This document shows, piece after piece, positions 9,418 through 20,270 of a DNA stretch of 64,000 bases (the stretch's first letter is position 1; every line of letters starts with the position of its first letter). Position numbers and translations under genes: made by a program. Source of the DNA: Mycobacterium sp. M26 (lineage in GTDB: Bacteria > Actinomycetota > Actinomycetes > Mycobacteriales > Mycobacteriaceae); NCBI RefSeq assembly GCF_001494595.1, contig NZ_LN929908.1, positions 248,001 through 312,000 of the forward strand, read 5' to 3'. Under the pieces are notes generated by a model. The model was not told where the DNA came from. It did not search any database and saw nothing but the letters and a program-made list of their open reading frames with translations.

Positions 9418-10215
9418 CTAGGGTGTGAGCGCGACTGACGCCTCGGCGGTGTAGCAGAGGAACGTCAGCGTCTCCTGCAGGTAGAGCTGCACGGTCTCGG
9501 CGTCATGGCTCAGATAGCCGATCGACACGTCGGTGCCCAGCTGCAGATCGAAGTCACCGCCGCGAGTGCTCAGCACGAACGCGCCGTCGATGGCCGGTGC
9601 CCAGATGATCTCGCCGTCGACCAGCCGGTTGAGGTGTTCGCGGATCGGATAGCCGTGCTCGGTGGTTTCGCTGACCTTGGTGTAGGCCTCGGCCGACAGC
9701 AGCACCGAGTACGGCCCGTCCACACCGGCCAGCCGCAGCTCGGAGAGCGCCTGCGCGACCACGTCGGGGTACTCGCGCGGGTCGACCGGCAGTGCCAGGG
9801 CCGGGTTGGAGCTGCAACTGCGGATGCCGTCGATCGAGGCGGCGCCGTACCCCTCGAAGATTGCGCGGTCTTCGACGAAGGCCAGTTTCTTGGCGGCCTC
9901 CTTCACCGGATCCCAGTCCGAGTCCTGCGAGCCGCGCTCGACGTCATCGATCGCATCACGCGACACGGTGAAGGGAACCCGCAGGCGGACAAGCGGTTTG
10001 GACTCGCGCAGATGAGCGACCACGCCATCGGCGGGCGCACTGACATCCCGCAGATGGCCGGTGCTCACCGCCGCGGTCACCGGACCACCGGGGCCGCTGA
10101 CGTCCACCACGCGCCGCCCGGCGATATGCCGCTTGAAGGTGCGGGTGGCCTCCAGTTCGATTTCCTCCCAGGCGGATTCGGTAATCGGAGCGAGTTCGCG
10201 GTACAGGTTGTTCAT
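9418..10215 (-). CDS. enc: Encapsulin nanocompartment shell protein (Cfp29 type, family 1)
   Basis: A 265-residue shell protein with the HK97 phage-capsid fold. It starts [20 protein letters not shown] and contains the family 1 segments [22 protein letters not shown] and the C-terminal [17 protein letters not shown]. Sixty copies normally assemble into a shell of about 24 nm. The upstream gene encodes a DyP peroxidase with a cargo-loading tail and overlaps this start by 4 nt (ATGA), so shell and cargo are made together. In M. tuberculosis this pair protects against oxidative stress at low pH. Length and motifs are normal. Confidence 0.96.
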   Translation of the reverse strand: MNNLYRELAPITESAWEEIELEATRTFKRHIAGRRVVDVSGPGGPVTAAVSTGHLRDVSAPADGVVAHLRESKPLVRLRVPFTVSRDAIDDVERGSQDSDWDPVKEAAKKLAFVEDRAIFEGYGAASIDGIRSCSSNPALALPVDPREYPDVVAQALSELRLAGVDGPYSVLLSAEAYTKVSETTEHGYPIREHLNRLVDGEIIWAPAIDGAFVLSTRGGDFDLQLGTDVSIGYLSHDAETVQLYLQETLTFLCYTAEASVALTP

Positions 10216-11234
10216 CGGGTGTGTCCTTTCAGGCTGCCGATCGCCAAAGAGCCGTCAGAAGTAGGGGCAGGAGCCGGTGGGGCCGCCGGTGTCTCGGTGC
10301 CGGGCAGCGGCGGGGGATCGTCGAGGAAGTCGACGACGGGGGTGAAGAACAGGTTGCCGGTCAGGGCGGTGGAGAAGTCCAGGATGCGGTCGGTGTTGCC
10401 CGGCGGGCTGCCGATGAACATGTTCTCCAGCATCTTCTCGGTCACCGCCGGGGTGCGCGAATAGCCGATGTAGTAGGTGCCGTACTCGCCCTTGCCGACT
10501 TCGCCGAACGGCATGTTGGCACGCACGATCTTGAGCTCGTTGCCGTCGGCGTCCTCGATGACGTTCAGTGCCACATGGGAATTCGCGGGCTTGACATCAT
10601 CGTCGAGTTCGATGTCATCGAGCTTGGTGCGGCCGACCACGCGTTCCTGCTCGGTGACCGACAGCGACTCCCACGACCCCATGTCGTGCACGTATTTCTG
10701 CACGTGTACGTAACAGCCGCCGGTGAAGTCGGGATCCTCGTCACCGATCTGACTGGCCGCCAGGGCAATCTGGCCGGCCGGGTTCTCGGTGCCGTCGACG
10801 AAGCCGAGCAGGTCGCGGTTGTCGAAGAACTTGAAGCCGTGCACCTCGTCGACGATCGTGATCGCCCCGGCCATCGCCTTGGCGATGCGGCCGGCCAACT
10901 CGAAGCACACGTCGAGCACCTCGGCGCGGATATGGAACAACAGATCGCCCGGGGTGGACGGGGCGTGATGGCGGGCACCGTGCAACTCGATGAACGGATG
11001 CAACTCGGCTGGCCGCGGCCCGGCGAACAACCGATCCCAGGCATCCGATCCGATGGACGTCACCAACGACAGATGCTTGGTCGGATCGCGAAACCCGATC
11101 GCCCGAACCAGGCCGGAGAGGTCGGGCAGCGCGTCGTGCACGACCGCCTCGCCGCCCTCGTCGATGGTGGCCACCAGGAAGATGGCCGCCGGTGTCAGCG
11201 GCGCCAGAACCGGTTGCGGCTGTGGGGAGGGCAC
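10212..11234 (-). CDS. dyp: Dye-decolorizing heme peroxidase (DyP, B class), encapsulin cargo
   Basis: A 340-residue heme peroxidase. Asp147 lies in GFVDGTENP (GxxDG), the proximal His220 in PANSHVALN, and the distal Arg238/Asn240 in VRANMPFG. The four residues keep exactly the spacing of R. jostii DypB (153/226/244/246). After residue 300 comes a Pro/Ala-rich linker ending [14 protein letters not shown], the encapsulin cargo-loading peptide. GTG start at 11234. The gene overlaps the shell gene by 4 nt and is divergent from pepC. Confidence 0.96.
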   Translation of the reverse strand: MPSPQPQPVLAPLTPAAIFLVATIDEGGEAVVHDALPDLSGLVRAIGFRDPTKHLSLVTSIGSDAWDRLFAGPRPAELHPFIELHGARHHAPSTPGDLLFHIRAEVLDVCFELAGRIAKAMAGAITIVDEVHGFKFFDNRDLLGFVDGTENPAGQIALAASQIGDEDPDFTGGCYVHVQKYVHDMGSWESLSVTEQERVVGRTKLDDIELDDDVKPANSHVALNVIEDADGNELKIVRANMPFGEVGKGEYGTYYIGYSRTPAVTEKMLENMFIGSPPGNTDRILDFSTALTGNLFFTPVVDFLDDPPPLPGTETPAAPPAPAPTSDGSLAIGSLKGHTR

Positions 11235-11276
11235 TGTTCGACCCTAATGGCTGCGCCGTCGGAGATGATGGTGAAC

Positions 11277-12557
11277 ATGTCGACCGGGGCCAGTGCACAC
11301 GGGCTATGTGAGTTCATCGACGCATCGCCGTCGCCGTTTCATGTCTGCCAGACCGCCGCGCGGCGGCTGTCCGCAGCGGGCTACACCGAGCTGGCCGAGA
11401 CCGACCGGTGGCCGGATCGCAAGGGCCGCTACTTCACCGTTCGGGCCGGTTCGTTGGTGGCCTGGAACGGTGCCGAGGACCCGACCCGGCCGTTCCGGAT
11501 CGTCGGCGGCCACACCGACAGCCCGAACCTGCGGGTCAAGCAGCATCCGGACCAGGTGGTCGCGGGTTGGCAGGTGGTGGCGCTGGAGCCGTACGGCGGG
11601 GCCTGGCTGAACTCCTGGCTGGATCGCGACCTGGGAATCAGCGGCCGCCTGTCGGTGCGTGACCCCGACGCCGACGGGGGCGTCTCGCATCAGCTCGTTC
11701 TCATCGACGAGCCGATTCTGCGCGTGCCGCAACTGGCCATTCACCTCTCTGAGGATCGCGCCGCGGTCAAACTCGATCCGCAGCGCCACGTCAACGCGGT
11801 CTGGGGGCTGGGCACCAGCCCGCGCTCGTTCCTGGACTACGCCGCGCAGTGGGCCGGGGTGGATCCGGCCGATCTTCTGTCGGCCGACCTGATGACCCAC
11901 GACCTGACCCCGTCGACCCTGATCGGGGTGGACGGCGAGTTCGTCAGCGCGCCGCGGCTGGACAACCAGGGCACCTGCTACGCCGGCCTGGAGGCCTTCC
12001 TGTCCGCCGAGCCGAACGGGTATCTGCCGGTGCTGGCGCTGTTCGACCACGAGGAGGTCGGCTCGACGTCGGATCACGGCGCCCAGTCCGATCTGCTGCT
12101 GACCACCTTGGAGCGCATCGTGCTCAGCGCGGGCGGGGACCGGGAGGATTTCCTGCGTCGCCTGACCGCCTCGATGGTGGCCTCCGGGGACATGGCGCAC
12201 GCCACCCACCCGAACTACCCGGACCGCCACGAGCCCGGCCACCTGATCGCGGTCAACGGCGGGCCGGTGCTGAAGGTCCAGCCCAACCTGCGCTACGCCA
12301 CCGACGGCCGTACCGCCGCGGCGTTCGAACTGGCCTGCCGGCAGGCGGGAGTGCCGCTGCAACGCTACGAACACCGCGCCGATCTGCCGTGCGGGTCGAC
12401 GATCGGGCCGATGACCTCGGCGCGCACCGGTATCCCGACGGTCGATGTCGGGGCCGCGCAGCTGGCCATGCATTCCGCCCGCGAACTGATGGGCGCGGGA
12501 GACGTGGTGTCCTATGCCGCCGCGCTGCAGGCTTTTCTGTCACCGGGCCGACTCTGA
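11277..12557 (+). CDS. pepC: M18 family aminopeptidase
   Basis: A 426-residue zinc aminopeptidase of the aspartyl-aminopeptidase type, which removes N-terminal (usually acidic) residues from peptides. Metal and catalytic motifs visible are [26 protein letters not shown] and the C-terminal [15 protein letters not shown] with a metal His. In-frame ATGs at 11247, 11265, 11268 and 11277 all compete. I chose 11277 ([13 protein letters not shown]) because the M. tuberculosis protein begins close to this point and GGAG lies at 11261-11264. The gene diverges from the DyP gene across 42 nt that must hold both promoters. Confidence 0.93.
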   Translation: MSTGASAHGLCEFIDASPSPFHVCQTAARRLSAAGYTELAETDRWPDRKGRYFTVRAGSLVAWNGAEDPTRPFRIVGGHTDSPNLRVKQHPDQVVAGWQVVALEPYGGAWLNSWLDRDLGISGRLSVRDPDADGGVSHQLVLIDEPILRVPQLAIHLSEDRAAVKLDPQRHVNAVWGLGTSPRSFLDYAAQWAGVDPADLLSADLMTHDLTPSTLIGVDGEFVSAPRLDNQGTCYAGLEAFLSAEPNGYLPVLALFDHEEVGSTSDHGAQSDLLLTTLERIVLSAGGDREDFLRRLTASMVASGDMAHATHPNYPDRHEPGHLIAVNGGPVLKVQPNLRYATDGRTAAAFELACRQAGVPLQRYEHRADLPCGSTIGPMTSARTGIPTVDVGAAQLAMHSARELMGAGDVVSYAAALQAFLSPGRL

Positions 12558-12567
12558 GACGACAGTA

Positions 12568-12596
12568 TTGACATGAGACTAGAGTCTCATTAACGT
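12568..12596 (+). promoter_or_regulatory. Promoter with an 18-bp operator in its spacer
   Basis: A consensus -35 TTGACA (12568-12573) and a -10-like TAACGT (12591-12596) are 17 nt apart. The spacer and the last -35 base form a perfect palindrome, ATGAGACT-AG-AGTCTCAT (12573-12590). The ATG of the next gene is 7 nt after the -10, so transcription probably starts at the start codon (leaderless mRNA). The TetR-family gene two reading frames downstream is the obvious binder. Confidence 0.75.
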
Positions 12597-12603
12597 CGGC
12601 GGC

Positions 12604-13026
12604 ATGGCACTGACACGCACCCAGATGGACCGGAAGATCGACGAACACTTCGACTTCGAGGCCAACGATGACGTGGGCGGTGTCCTGGCCACCCTCACGG
12701 CCGACGTCGAACACGACATCGTCGGCGCGCCCACGGGGCCGACGCTGGGCCAGGAGGGGGCACGTTCCTTCTACGAAGGATTGTTTTCCGATCTGTCCGG
12801 CGGCCATATGACCACCGTGCGGCGGCTGTACGGGGAAGACTTCCTCGTCGACGAATCTCTATGGCGTGGAACGGCATCCGGGACTCCGTTCGGGCTTGCC
12901 GGTAAGAACCGACCACTTGAGTTCCGGCTCCTGCATGTCGTCGAGTTCGCCGCCGACGGCGATATCCGGCGGGAGAACGTCTGGGTGGACCTGGCCGCGA
13001 TCATCAGCCAGCTGCCCCAGGACTGA
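12604..13026 (+). CDS. NTF2-like / SnoaL-fold protein
   Basis: A 140-residue protein of the nuclear-transport-factor-2 / SnoaL fold. It has an N-terminal helix (IDEHFDFEANDDV), then TLTADVEHDIVGAP, the helix ARSFYEGLFSDL, and strands EFRLLHVVEFAADGDIRRENVW. Such cone-shaped domains bind or isomerise small hydrophobic molecules. It is transcribed from a promoter containing a TetR-type operator and is probably leaderless. The regulator gene starts 3 nt after its stop, so the substrate of this protein may be the inducer. Confidence 0.8.
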   Translation: MALTRTQMDRKIDEHFDFEANDDVGGVLATLTADVEHDIVGAPTGPTLGQEGARSFYEGLFSDLSGGHMTTVRRLYGEDFLVDESLWRGTASGTPFGLAGKNRPLEFRLLHVVEFAADGDIRRENVWVDLAAIISQLPQD

Positions 13027-13028
13027 TC

Positions 13029-13625
13029 GTGACGACGGCGACAGGGCGACCCAATCAGCGGGCCCGAACCCGTAAAGACCTCCTGGAGGCAGCCTCGCGA
13101 CTGCTGAAGCAGGGGCGCACACCGACGGTCGACGAGGTGGCGGTCGAGGCCAAGGTATCGCGGGCGACGGCCTACCGGTACTTCCCCAGCGCGGAGCTGC
13201 TGATCTCCGAGGCGACACTGGACTGGGCGATGCCCGAGGCCGGCAGCATCCTGGCCGACGCCTCCGACGATCCCGTCGAGCGGCTGGAACGCGTCGACTC
13301 GGCACTGGCCGACGTGCTTGCTGCCAACGAACCCGCGTTCCGGATCATGTTGGCGCAGTTTCTGCTGCGCAGCACCGATGCCACCGATGTCCCAGTCCGG
13401 CAGAATCGGCGGACCGCGCTGATCGAGGCGGCGCTCGCCCCGGCCGCTGAGCGAATCCGGCCCGCGGCTCTGCAACGGCTGACCAGGGCGTTGGCGGTGG
13501 TGATGGGAACCGAGTCGATGGTGGCGTTCAATGACGTCCTGCAACTGGATGCGTCCGAGGCCGGCGAGGTCCGCAGATGGATGATCCGTTCCCTGGTCGA
13601 TGCGGCCCTTGCAGCCGGTCGGTGA
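13029..13625 (+). CDS. TetR family transcriptional regulator
   Basis: A 198-residue one-component repressor. The N-terminal helix-turn-helix is VDEVAVEAKVSRATAYRYFP at about residues 37-56, preceded by the usual Arg-rich helix (RTRKDLLEAASRLL). The C-terminal helical domain would bind the ligand. The GTG start at 13029 lies 2 nt after the stop of the NTF2-like gene. It very likely binds the 18-bp palindrome in the promoter at 12568-12596 and so represses its own operon. Confidence 0.9.
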   Translation: MTTATGRPNQRARTRKDLLEAASRLLKQGRTPTVDEVAVEAKVSRATAYRYFPSAELLISEATLDWAMPEAGSILADASDDPVERLERVDSALADVLAANEPAFRIMLAQFLLRSTDATDVPVRQNRRTALIEAALAPAAERIRPAALQRLTRALAVVMGTESMVAFNDVLQLDASEAGEVRRWMIRSLVDAALAAGR

Positions 13626-13676
13626 CCGGTAGGTCCGCGGCCTCTTTCTGTCACCGGGCTGACCTACGCTGGCGGC

Positions 13677-14030
13677 ATGACTCTCGGTGTGGAGATGATC
13701 ACTTTCGATTGCAGTGACCCGGACCGACTGGCGGACTGGTGGGCCGAAGCGGTCGGCGGCAGCGCCGCCGCGGTGATGCCCGGTGAGTTCGTAGTGGTCA
13801 ACCAGCCCGATGGCCCCCGGCTCGGGTTCCAGAAGGTCGAGGAACCGACACCCGGCAAGAACCGGGTGCATCTGGACTTCTCGGCCGCCGACGTCGAGGC
13901 CGAGGTGGGCCGCCTGGTGGCGCACGGGGCCACCGAGACGGCCCGGCACTCGTTCGGGGATGCCTTCAGCTGGGTGGTGCTGGCCGATCCGGACGGCAAC
14001 GCGTTCTGCGTCGCCGCCGCCACGGAGTAG
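13677..14030 (+). CDS. VOC / glyoxalase-like domain protein
   Basis: A 117-residue protein with one vicinal-oxygen-chelate domain of the glyoxalase-6 type: MITFDCSDPDRLADWWAEA, then FVVVNQPDGPRLGFQKV, RVHLDFSAADVEAEV and VVLADPDGNAFCV. The betaalphabetabetabeta repeats and metal-like His/Glu positions are present. The molecular role is unknown. M. tuberculosis has a similar short protein (Rv0801, from memory) at the same place before purL. Confidence 0.85.
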   Translation: MTLGVEMITFDCSDPDRLADWWAEAVGGSAAAVMPGEFVVVNQPDGPRLGFQKVEEPTPGKNRVHLDFSAADVEAEVGRLVAHGATETARHSFGDAFSWVVLADPDGNAFCVAAATE

Positions 14031-14049
14031 CGGCCACACGCGCGGTCGG

Positions 14050-14436
14050 TCAGCTCGGCAACTCGGTGGTGTCGTAGCGGATCACGTTCTCCACCACAAC
14101 GCCGTCGCGGGTGCGCACCCGATCGATACCCCGGAAGTGCACCTGCCCATTGGTAGCGGTTCCGGTGTAGTGCAGGAACACCAGCTCCTCGTTGTCGGTC
14201 GGCCCGGGAACCGTTGCGCTATCGACCAACTCGAGTCGCAGGTCGGGGTAAGCCTGCAGCAACTCGGCGATCTTGGCGGTGTACGCCGCGATACCGCTGA
14301 CGGGCTCGGGATGGCCCGGCCAGTAGCCGACGATGCCGTCGGCCAGGACCTCGGTTCCCGAAGCCAGGTTCGGAGCTGCCCAGAACGCCGCCCACATCTG
14401 GGCGCTGAACGGTGTGCGTTCGACGGTGTCGGTCAT
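14050..14436 (-). CDS. SnoaL-like / NTF2-fold protein
   Basis: A 128-residue protein of the SnoaL-like polyketide-cyclase/NTF2 fold. It has helix VERTPFSAQMWAAFWAAPN, strand GIVGYWPGHPEPVSG, helix AAYTAKIAELLQAYPDLRL, then strands NEELVFLHYTGTATNGQV and GVVVENVIRYD. ATG start at 14436. No catalytic assignment can be made. It is convergent with the VOC gene and divergent from purL. Confidence 0.78.
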   Translation of the reverse strand: MTDTVERTPFSAQMWAAFWAAPNLASGTEVLADGIVGYWPGHPEPVSGIAAYTAKIAELLQAYPDLRLELVDSATVPGPTDNEELVFLHYTGTATNGQVHFRGIDRVRTRDGVVVENVIRYDTTELPS

Positions 14437-14577
14437 GGTGGTCCTTCCGGTGTGGCGCCCCGGCGGGGCGGCTCACCACCAGCGTGTCGGCGCAGGCGGC
14501 GCGGCTCAATTACCTGAGAGGTCATGCTCAGGGCGAACACGTGCCGAGATGGCGCACCGCCTCGGGGAAACTAAGCT

Positions 14578-16877
<2,300 letters not shown>

Positions 16878-16881
<4 letters not shown>

Positions 16882-18662
16882 CCAGTGCGGTCGACGACGT
16901 CGCGGGTGAGGCGCAGGCCGCACCGCAGCGTCGACGGCACCGGGAATCCCTTGCGGCATGGGCCTGGAGTCTGGTCCGCCTCGACTTCGTCGGTATCGCG
17001 TTCGGCGCGCTGTTCTTCTGCCTGTCGCTGACCCCGTCACTGTTGCCCCGCGACTGGGTGACCGGTGGGTTGATCGGTGGGATCAACGCGGCGATCGGCT
17101 ACGGCATCGGTGTGTTGCTGGGCAGGGGTTTTCGGCGGCTGTTCCTGTCGCATCGGGACTGGTGGCCGCCGAACCCCCGGGTGTCCTATGCCCTCAAGGG
17201 CGCCACGGTGGTGGCCGCGATCGCGGCGGGTGTCGGCATGGTGGTGCCCGCCGCGGCCTGGCAGCGCCAGATCGCTGCGGTGATGGATATCGAAGGCCCT
17301 GCGACACTGGGCTATTCGCGCATCCTGGTGGTCGCGGTGTTGACCGGTGGTCTTCTGGTGGCCGCGGCACGGGTGGTTAGGGATGCGATCAGACTGCTCG
17401 CCAGGGTGATGATCCGGCGCTGGGACATCAACGACGAGGTCGCCATGTTCATCGGCACCGCGATCGTGGTCGTTCTGATCATCACGCTGGTCAACGGTGT
17501 TCTGGTCCGGGGGTTCATTGGCGGCGCCCGGGCGGTGTTCCAACCGCAGAACGCCACCACCCGGCCCGGCGTCGAGCAACCCGTGAATCCGGAAAGATCC
17601 GGCAGCGCAGGGTCATTCGCGGCTTGGGACACGCTGGGATTTCAGGGTCGCAACTTCGTCGGCACCGGGCCCACTGCGGCCGAGCTGACGGCTGTCAACG
17701 GTCGTCCTGCCAAAGAACCCATCCGCATCTATGCCGGGCTGCAGTCCGCCGACACCGACGAGGGCCGGGTTGCGGTACTGCTGTCCGAACTACAGCGCAC
17801 CAAGGCCTACCAGCGCAAGCTACTGGTCATCATCCCCACCACGGGGACCGGCTGGGTGGACCCGGTGGCCGCCCGCGCCATCGAGACGATGTACAACGGC
17901 GACACCGCACTGGTGGCGATGCAGTACTCCTACCTGCCGAGCTGGATCTCGTTTCTGGCCGACCAGCAGAAGTCGGTGGAAGCCGGCCGGGCGATGGTCG
18001 ACGCGATCCACCAGCGCTGGCTGCAGTGGCCCGCCGACCGGCGTCCCCAATTGGCTTTGTACGGCGAGAGTCTGGGCTCGATGGCCGGGCAGGGCGCATT
18101 CGGCTACCTGCCCGACGTGGTCGACATGGACTTCTCCTCGGTGCTGTGGGTCGGGCCGCCCAACGCCAGCGCGCTGTGGAAAGCCCTGACCGTCCGGCGC
18201 GATCCCGGAACGCCCGAGGTACAGCCGCGCTACGACAACGGCCGCACCGTGCGGTTCGCCCAGTCGGCGGGGCCGGCCGAAATCGAACGGGTAGCCGCCG
18301 AACCGCCGTGGAAGGGCACCCGGGTGCTCTACCTGCAGCATCCGTCAGACCCGGTGGTGTGGTGGACACCCGACCTGCTCTTCGCCAAACCCGACTGGCT
18401 CAGGGAGGCACCGGGATTCGACCGCAGCGCGTCGATGCGCTGGTACCCGATCGTCACCTTCTGGCAGGTCAGCGCCGACATGGCCGGCAACGTGACCAAC
18501 TCGGTCGGCACTCCGACCGGGCACGGCCACAACTACGGTGACGGCCAACTCGACGGCTGGGTGGCGGTGGCCGCACCGGACGGCTGGACCGCTCAGGACA
18601 CCGATCGCGTGCGGCAATCGCTGGAGAAGGTCCTGGCAGCAGGCGGCCCGGAATTCCAATGA
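16878..18662 (+). CDS. Membrane-anchored alpha/beta hydrolase (Abhydrolase_9 family)
   Basis: A 594-residue protein with an N-terminal membrane part and a C-terminal hydrolase-like domain. Hydrophobic segments appear near residues 38-55, 65-85, 112-132, 150-168 and 192-215. The later domain carries the nucleophile elbow [11 protein letters not shown] (Ser near residue 397) and a terminal [10 protein letters not shown] His. This matches DUF2319/Abhydrolase_9 membrane proteins of actinobacteria, whose substrate is unknown. ATG 16878 overlaps the purL stop (ATGA), and the next gene overlaps its stop by 4 nt, so all three are one transcript. Confidence 0.85.
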
Positions 18663-19198
18663 TCTGGCGACCGGTGCTGCGGGCCACGGCCGCAACCGCA
18701 TTCGCGACCGCGGCCCGAATCCCGCTGGGGTTGCGGCCGCCGCACGTGTGGTCCGGCCTGCGCCATGGCGCGGCGGCGGCAGCGGTGGCGGCGGCCGGGG
18801 TGGCCGCCAGCGCCGCGATCCCGGCGGTGCGGTCCGGCATGCGTCAGCGGGAGCTACCCGACACCGCTACGCGATGGATGATGCTCGACATCCCGGTGGG
18901 CACAGTCTGGTTCGAAGAGACGCTGTTCCGCGGGTTGGTGACCGCCGCGGCAGCACGGGCGGTAGGGCCACGGGGAGGTTGGCTGCTGCAGGCCATGGCA
19001 TTTGGCCTGTGGCATATCCCCGATGCCCGCAAGGCCGGTGAGCCGGTGCTCGGCACGGTCGTCGTCACCGGCGTGGCCGGCCTGGGTTTCGGGTGGCTGG
19101 CGCAGCGCTCGGGCAGCCTGCTGGCCCCGATGCTCGCGCACTTGGCGATCAACGAGGCCGGCGCCGCCGCGGCGTTGCTCACCCAGCGCCCCGGCTAG
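18659..19198 (+). CDS. CPBP family intramembrane glutamic protease
   Basis: A 179-residue integral membrane protein of the CPBP (CAAX protease / bacteriocin-processing, Abi) family. The three family motifs are visible: EExxR as WFEETLFRG near residue 85, FxxxH as FGLWHIP near 119, and a C-terminal HxxxN as AHLAINEAG near 162. Related to the M. tuberculosis protein after purL (Rv0804, from memory). The start overlaps the upstream hydrolase gene by 4 nt. Its natural substrate is unknown. Confidence 0.88.
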   Translation: MIWRPVLRATAATAFATAARIPLGLRPPHVWSGLRHGAAAAAVAAAGVAASAAIPAVRSGMRQRELPDTATRWMMLDIPVGTVWFEETLFRGLVTAAAARAVGPRGGWLLQAMAFGLWHIPDARKAGEPVLGTVVVTGVAGLGFGWLAQRSGSLLAPMLAHLAINEAGAAAALLTQRPG

Positions 19199-19606
19199 TC
19201 AGCCGGACGTCGGCACGTCGCGACTGTCGGCCACCAGGTCGTGCGGCTCGGTCTCGGTGTCGTCGATACCGAAGCTGATGATGCGCGTCGGGGTGATCCG
19301 GATCAGCGGTTCACCCTTGGCGTTCTCGGCCTGCTGCGCGGTGCCGCGGATCTCCAGACACCGCACCCGCCACGGATCGTGCGAGAAGATGTCGTCGACC
19401 ACGAACGCCACCGTGTCGTTGGTGGCGATGTTGCGGAACTTCTGACTCTTGGCCAGGTTGTACCCGTAGACGTCGATGGTGCCGAGGTGCTCGTTGTACT
19501 GAAAGCTCACCGGGCTGTTCTGCAGGGTGCCGTTCGGCTGCATGGTGGCCAGCCTGCCGAGATCGGCCGCGTGGAGATAGGCGATTTCGTGCGCTTTGAA
19601 AGACAT
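19199..19606 (-). CDS. PPOX-class F420-dependent oxidoreductase
   Basis: A 135-residue split-barrel flavin/deazaflavin-binding protein of the pyridoxamine-phosphate-oxidase-like superfamily. It has the pattern LGRLATMQPNGTLQNSPVSF, QKFRNIATNDTVAFVVDD and WRVRCLEIRGTAQ of the small mycobacterial PPOX-class F420 enzymes. Expected to reduce a small molecule with F420H2, but the substrate is unknown. It is convergent with the CPBP gene, with adjoining stop codons. Confidence 0.85.
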   Translation of the reverse strand: MSFKAHEIAYLHAADLGRLATMQPNGTLQNSPVSFQYNEHLGTIDVYGYNLAKSQKFRNIATNDTVAFVVDDIFSHDPWRVRCLEIRGTAQQAENAKGEPLIRITPTRIISFGIDDTETEPHDLVADSRDVPTSG

Positions 19607-19660
19607 GCACTCACGCTAAGACCTCAACAACGGTTGATGTCAACGGTGCCAAGCGGCGAA

Positions 19661-19847
19661 ATCCGGCCTTGGAATACTGGGCGCATGCCCCCGCGCCACA
19701 CCGCCGATCCGGAAGCGACCCGCGCCGCGGTACAGACAGTGGCGGGGGGGGCGCGCGGCGATCCGGCCTTGGAATACTGGGCGCATGCCCCCGCGCCACA
19801 CCGCCGATCCGGAAGCGACCCGCGCCGCGGTACAGACAGTGGCGGGG
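19661..19847 (+). repeat. 100-bp tandem duplication (87 bp identical in each copy)
   Basis: Bases 19661-19747 and 19761-19847 are identical over 87 nt, with a period of 100 nt. Each copy contains the ATG and the first 20 codons of the gene that follows. The junction holds a run of eight G (19744-19751). Because 100 is not a multiple of three, the upstream ATG (19685) is one base out of frame with the gene. Confidence 0.95.
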
Positions 19848-20174
19848 TGGCTGCGCGACGAGAACGCCGAAGCGCCCGAGCGCGCCGCGATCGCCGTCGC
19901 GGTGCGACTGACCGCCCGCACCCTGGCCGCGCTGGCACCGGGTGCCAGCGTCGAGGTCCGCATCCCGCCGTTCGCGGCGGTCCAGTGCATCGACGGGCCC
20001 CGGCACACCCGCGGCACACCGCCCAATGTCGTCGAGACCGACCCGCGCAGCTGGCTGCTGCTGGCGACCGGACTGCTCGATCTGTCCGATGCGGCGGCCG
20101 ACGGGACACTGCGGCTGTCCGGTTCGCGGGCCACCGAGGTGGGCGCCTTTCTGCCGCTGGTGAAAATCGATTGA
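19785..20174 (+). CDS. Sterol carrier-like family protein
   Basis: A 129-residue cytosolic protein: MPPRHTADPEATRAAVQTVAG, helix ERAAIAVAVRLTARTLAAL, strand SVEVRIPPFAAVQCIDGP and C-terminal LRLSGSRATEVGAFLPLV. Orthologues sit between purL and purF in mycobacteria and are annotated as sterol-carrier-family proteins; no biochemical role is known to me. The start ATG 19785 is the second copy of a duplicated start region. The ATG of the first copy (19685) is out of frame by one base. Confidence 0.85.
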   Translation: MPPRHTADPEATRAAVQTVAGWLRDENAEAPERAAIAVAVRLTARTLAALAPGASVEVRIPPFAAVQCIDGPRHTRGTPPNVVETDPRSWLLLATGLLDLSDAAADGTLRLSGSRATEVGAFLPLVKID

Positions 20175-20270
20175 TCGCACCGCCGACACTCGCCGTTCAA
20201 TTCTGCGATTCGCGCCGATCACCGTAGACTGACTTACGTCAACGACCTCCGCCAGGGAGCAGCCCATATC

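Noticed and set aside
10221-11276. N-terminal extension of the pepC frame over the DyP gene
   Set aside because: The extra 350 codons are antisense to the well-supported DyP gene; homology to M18 peptidases begins at the ATG near 11277.
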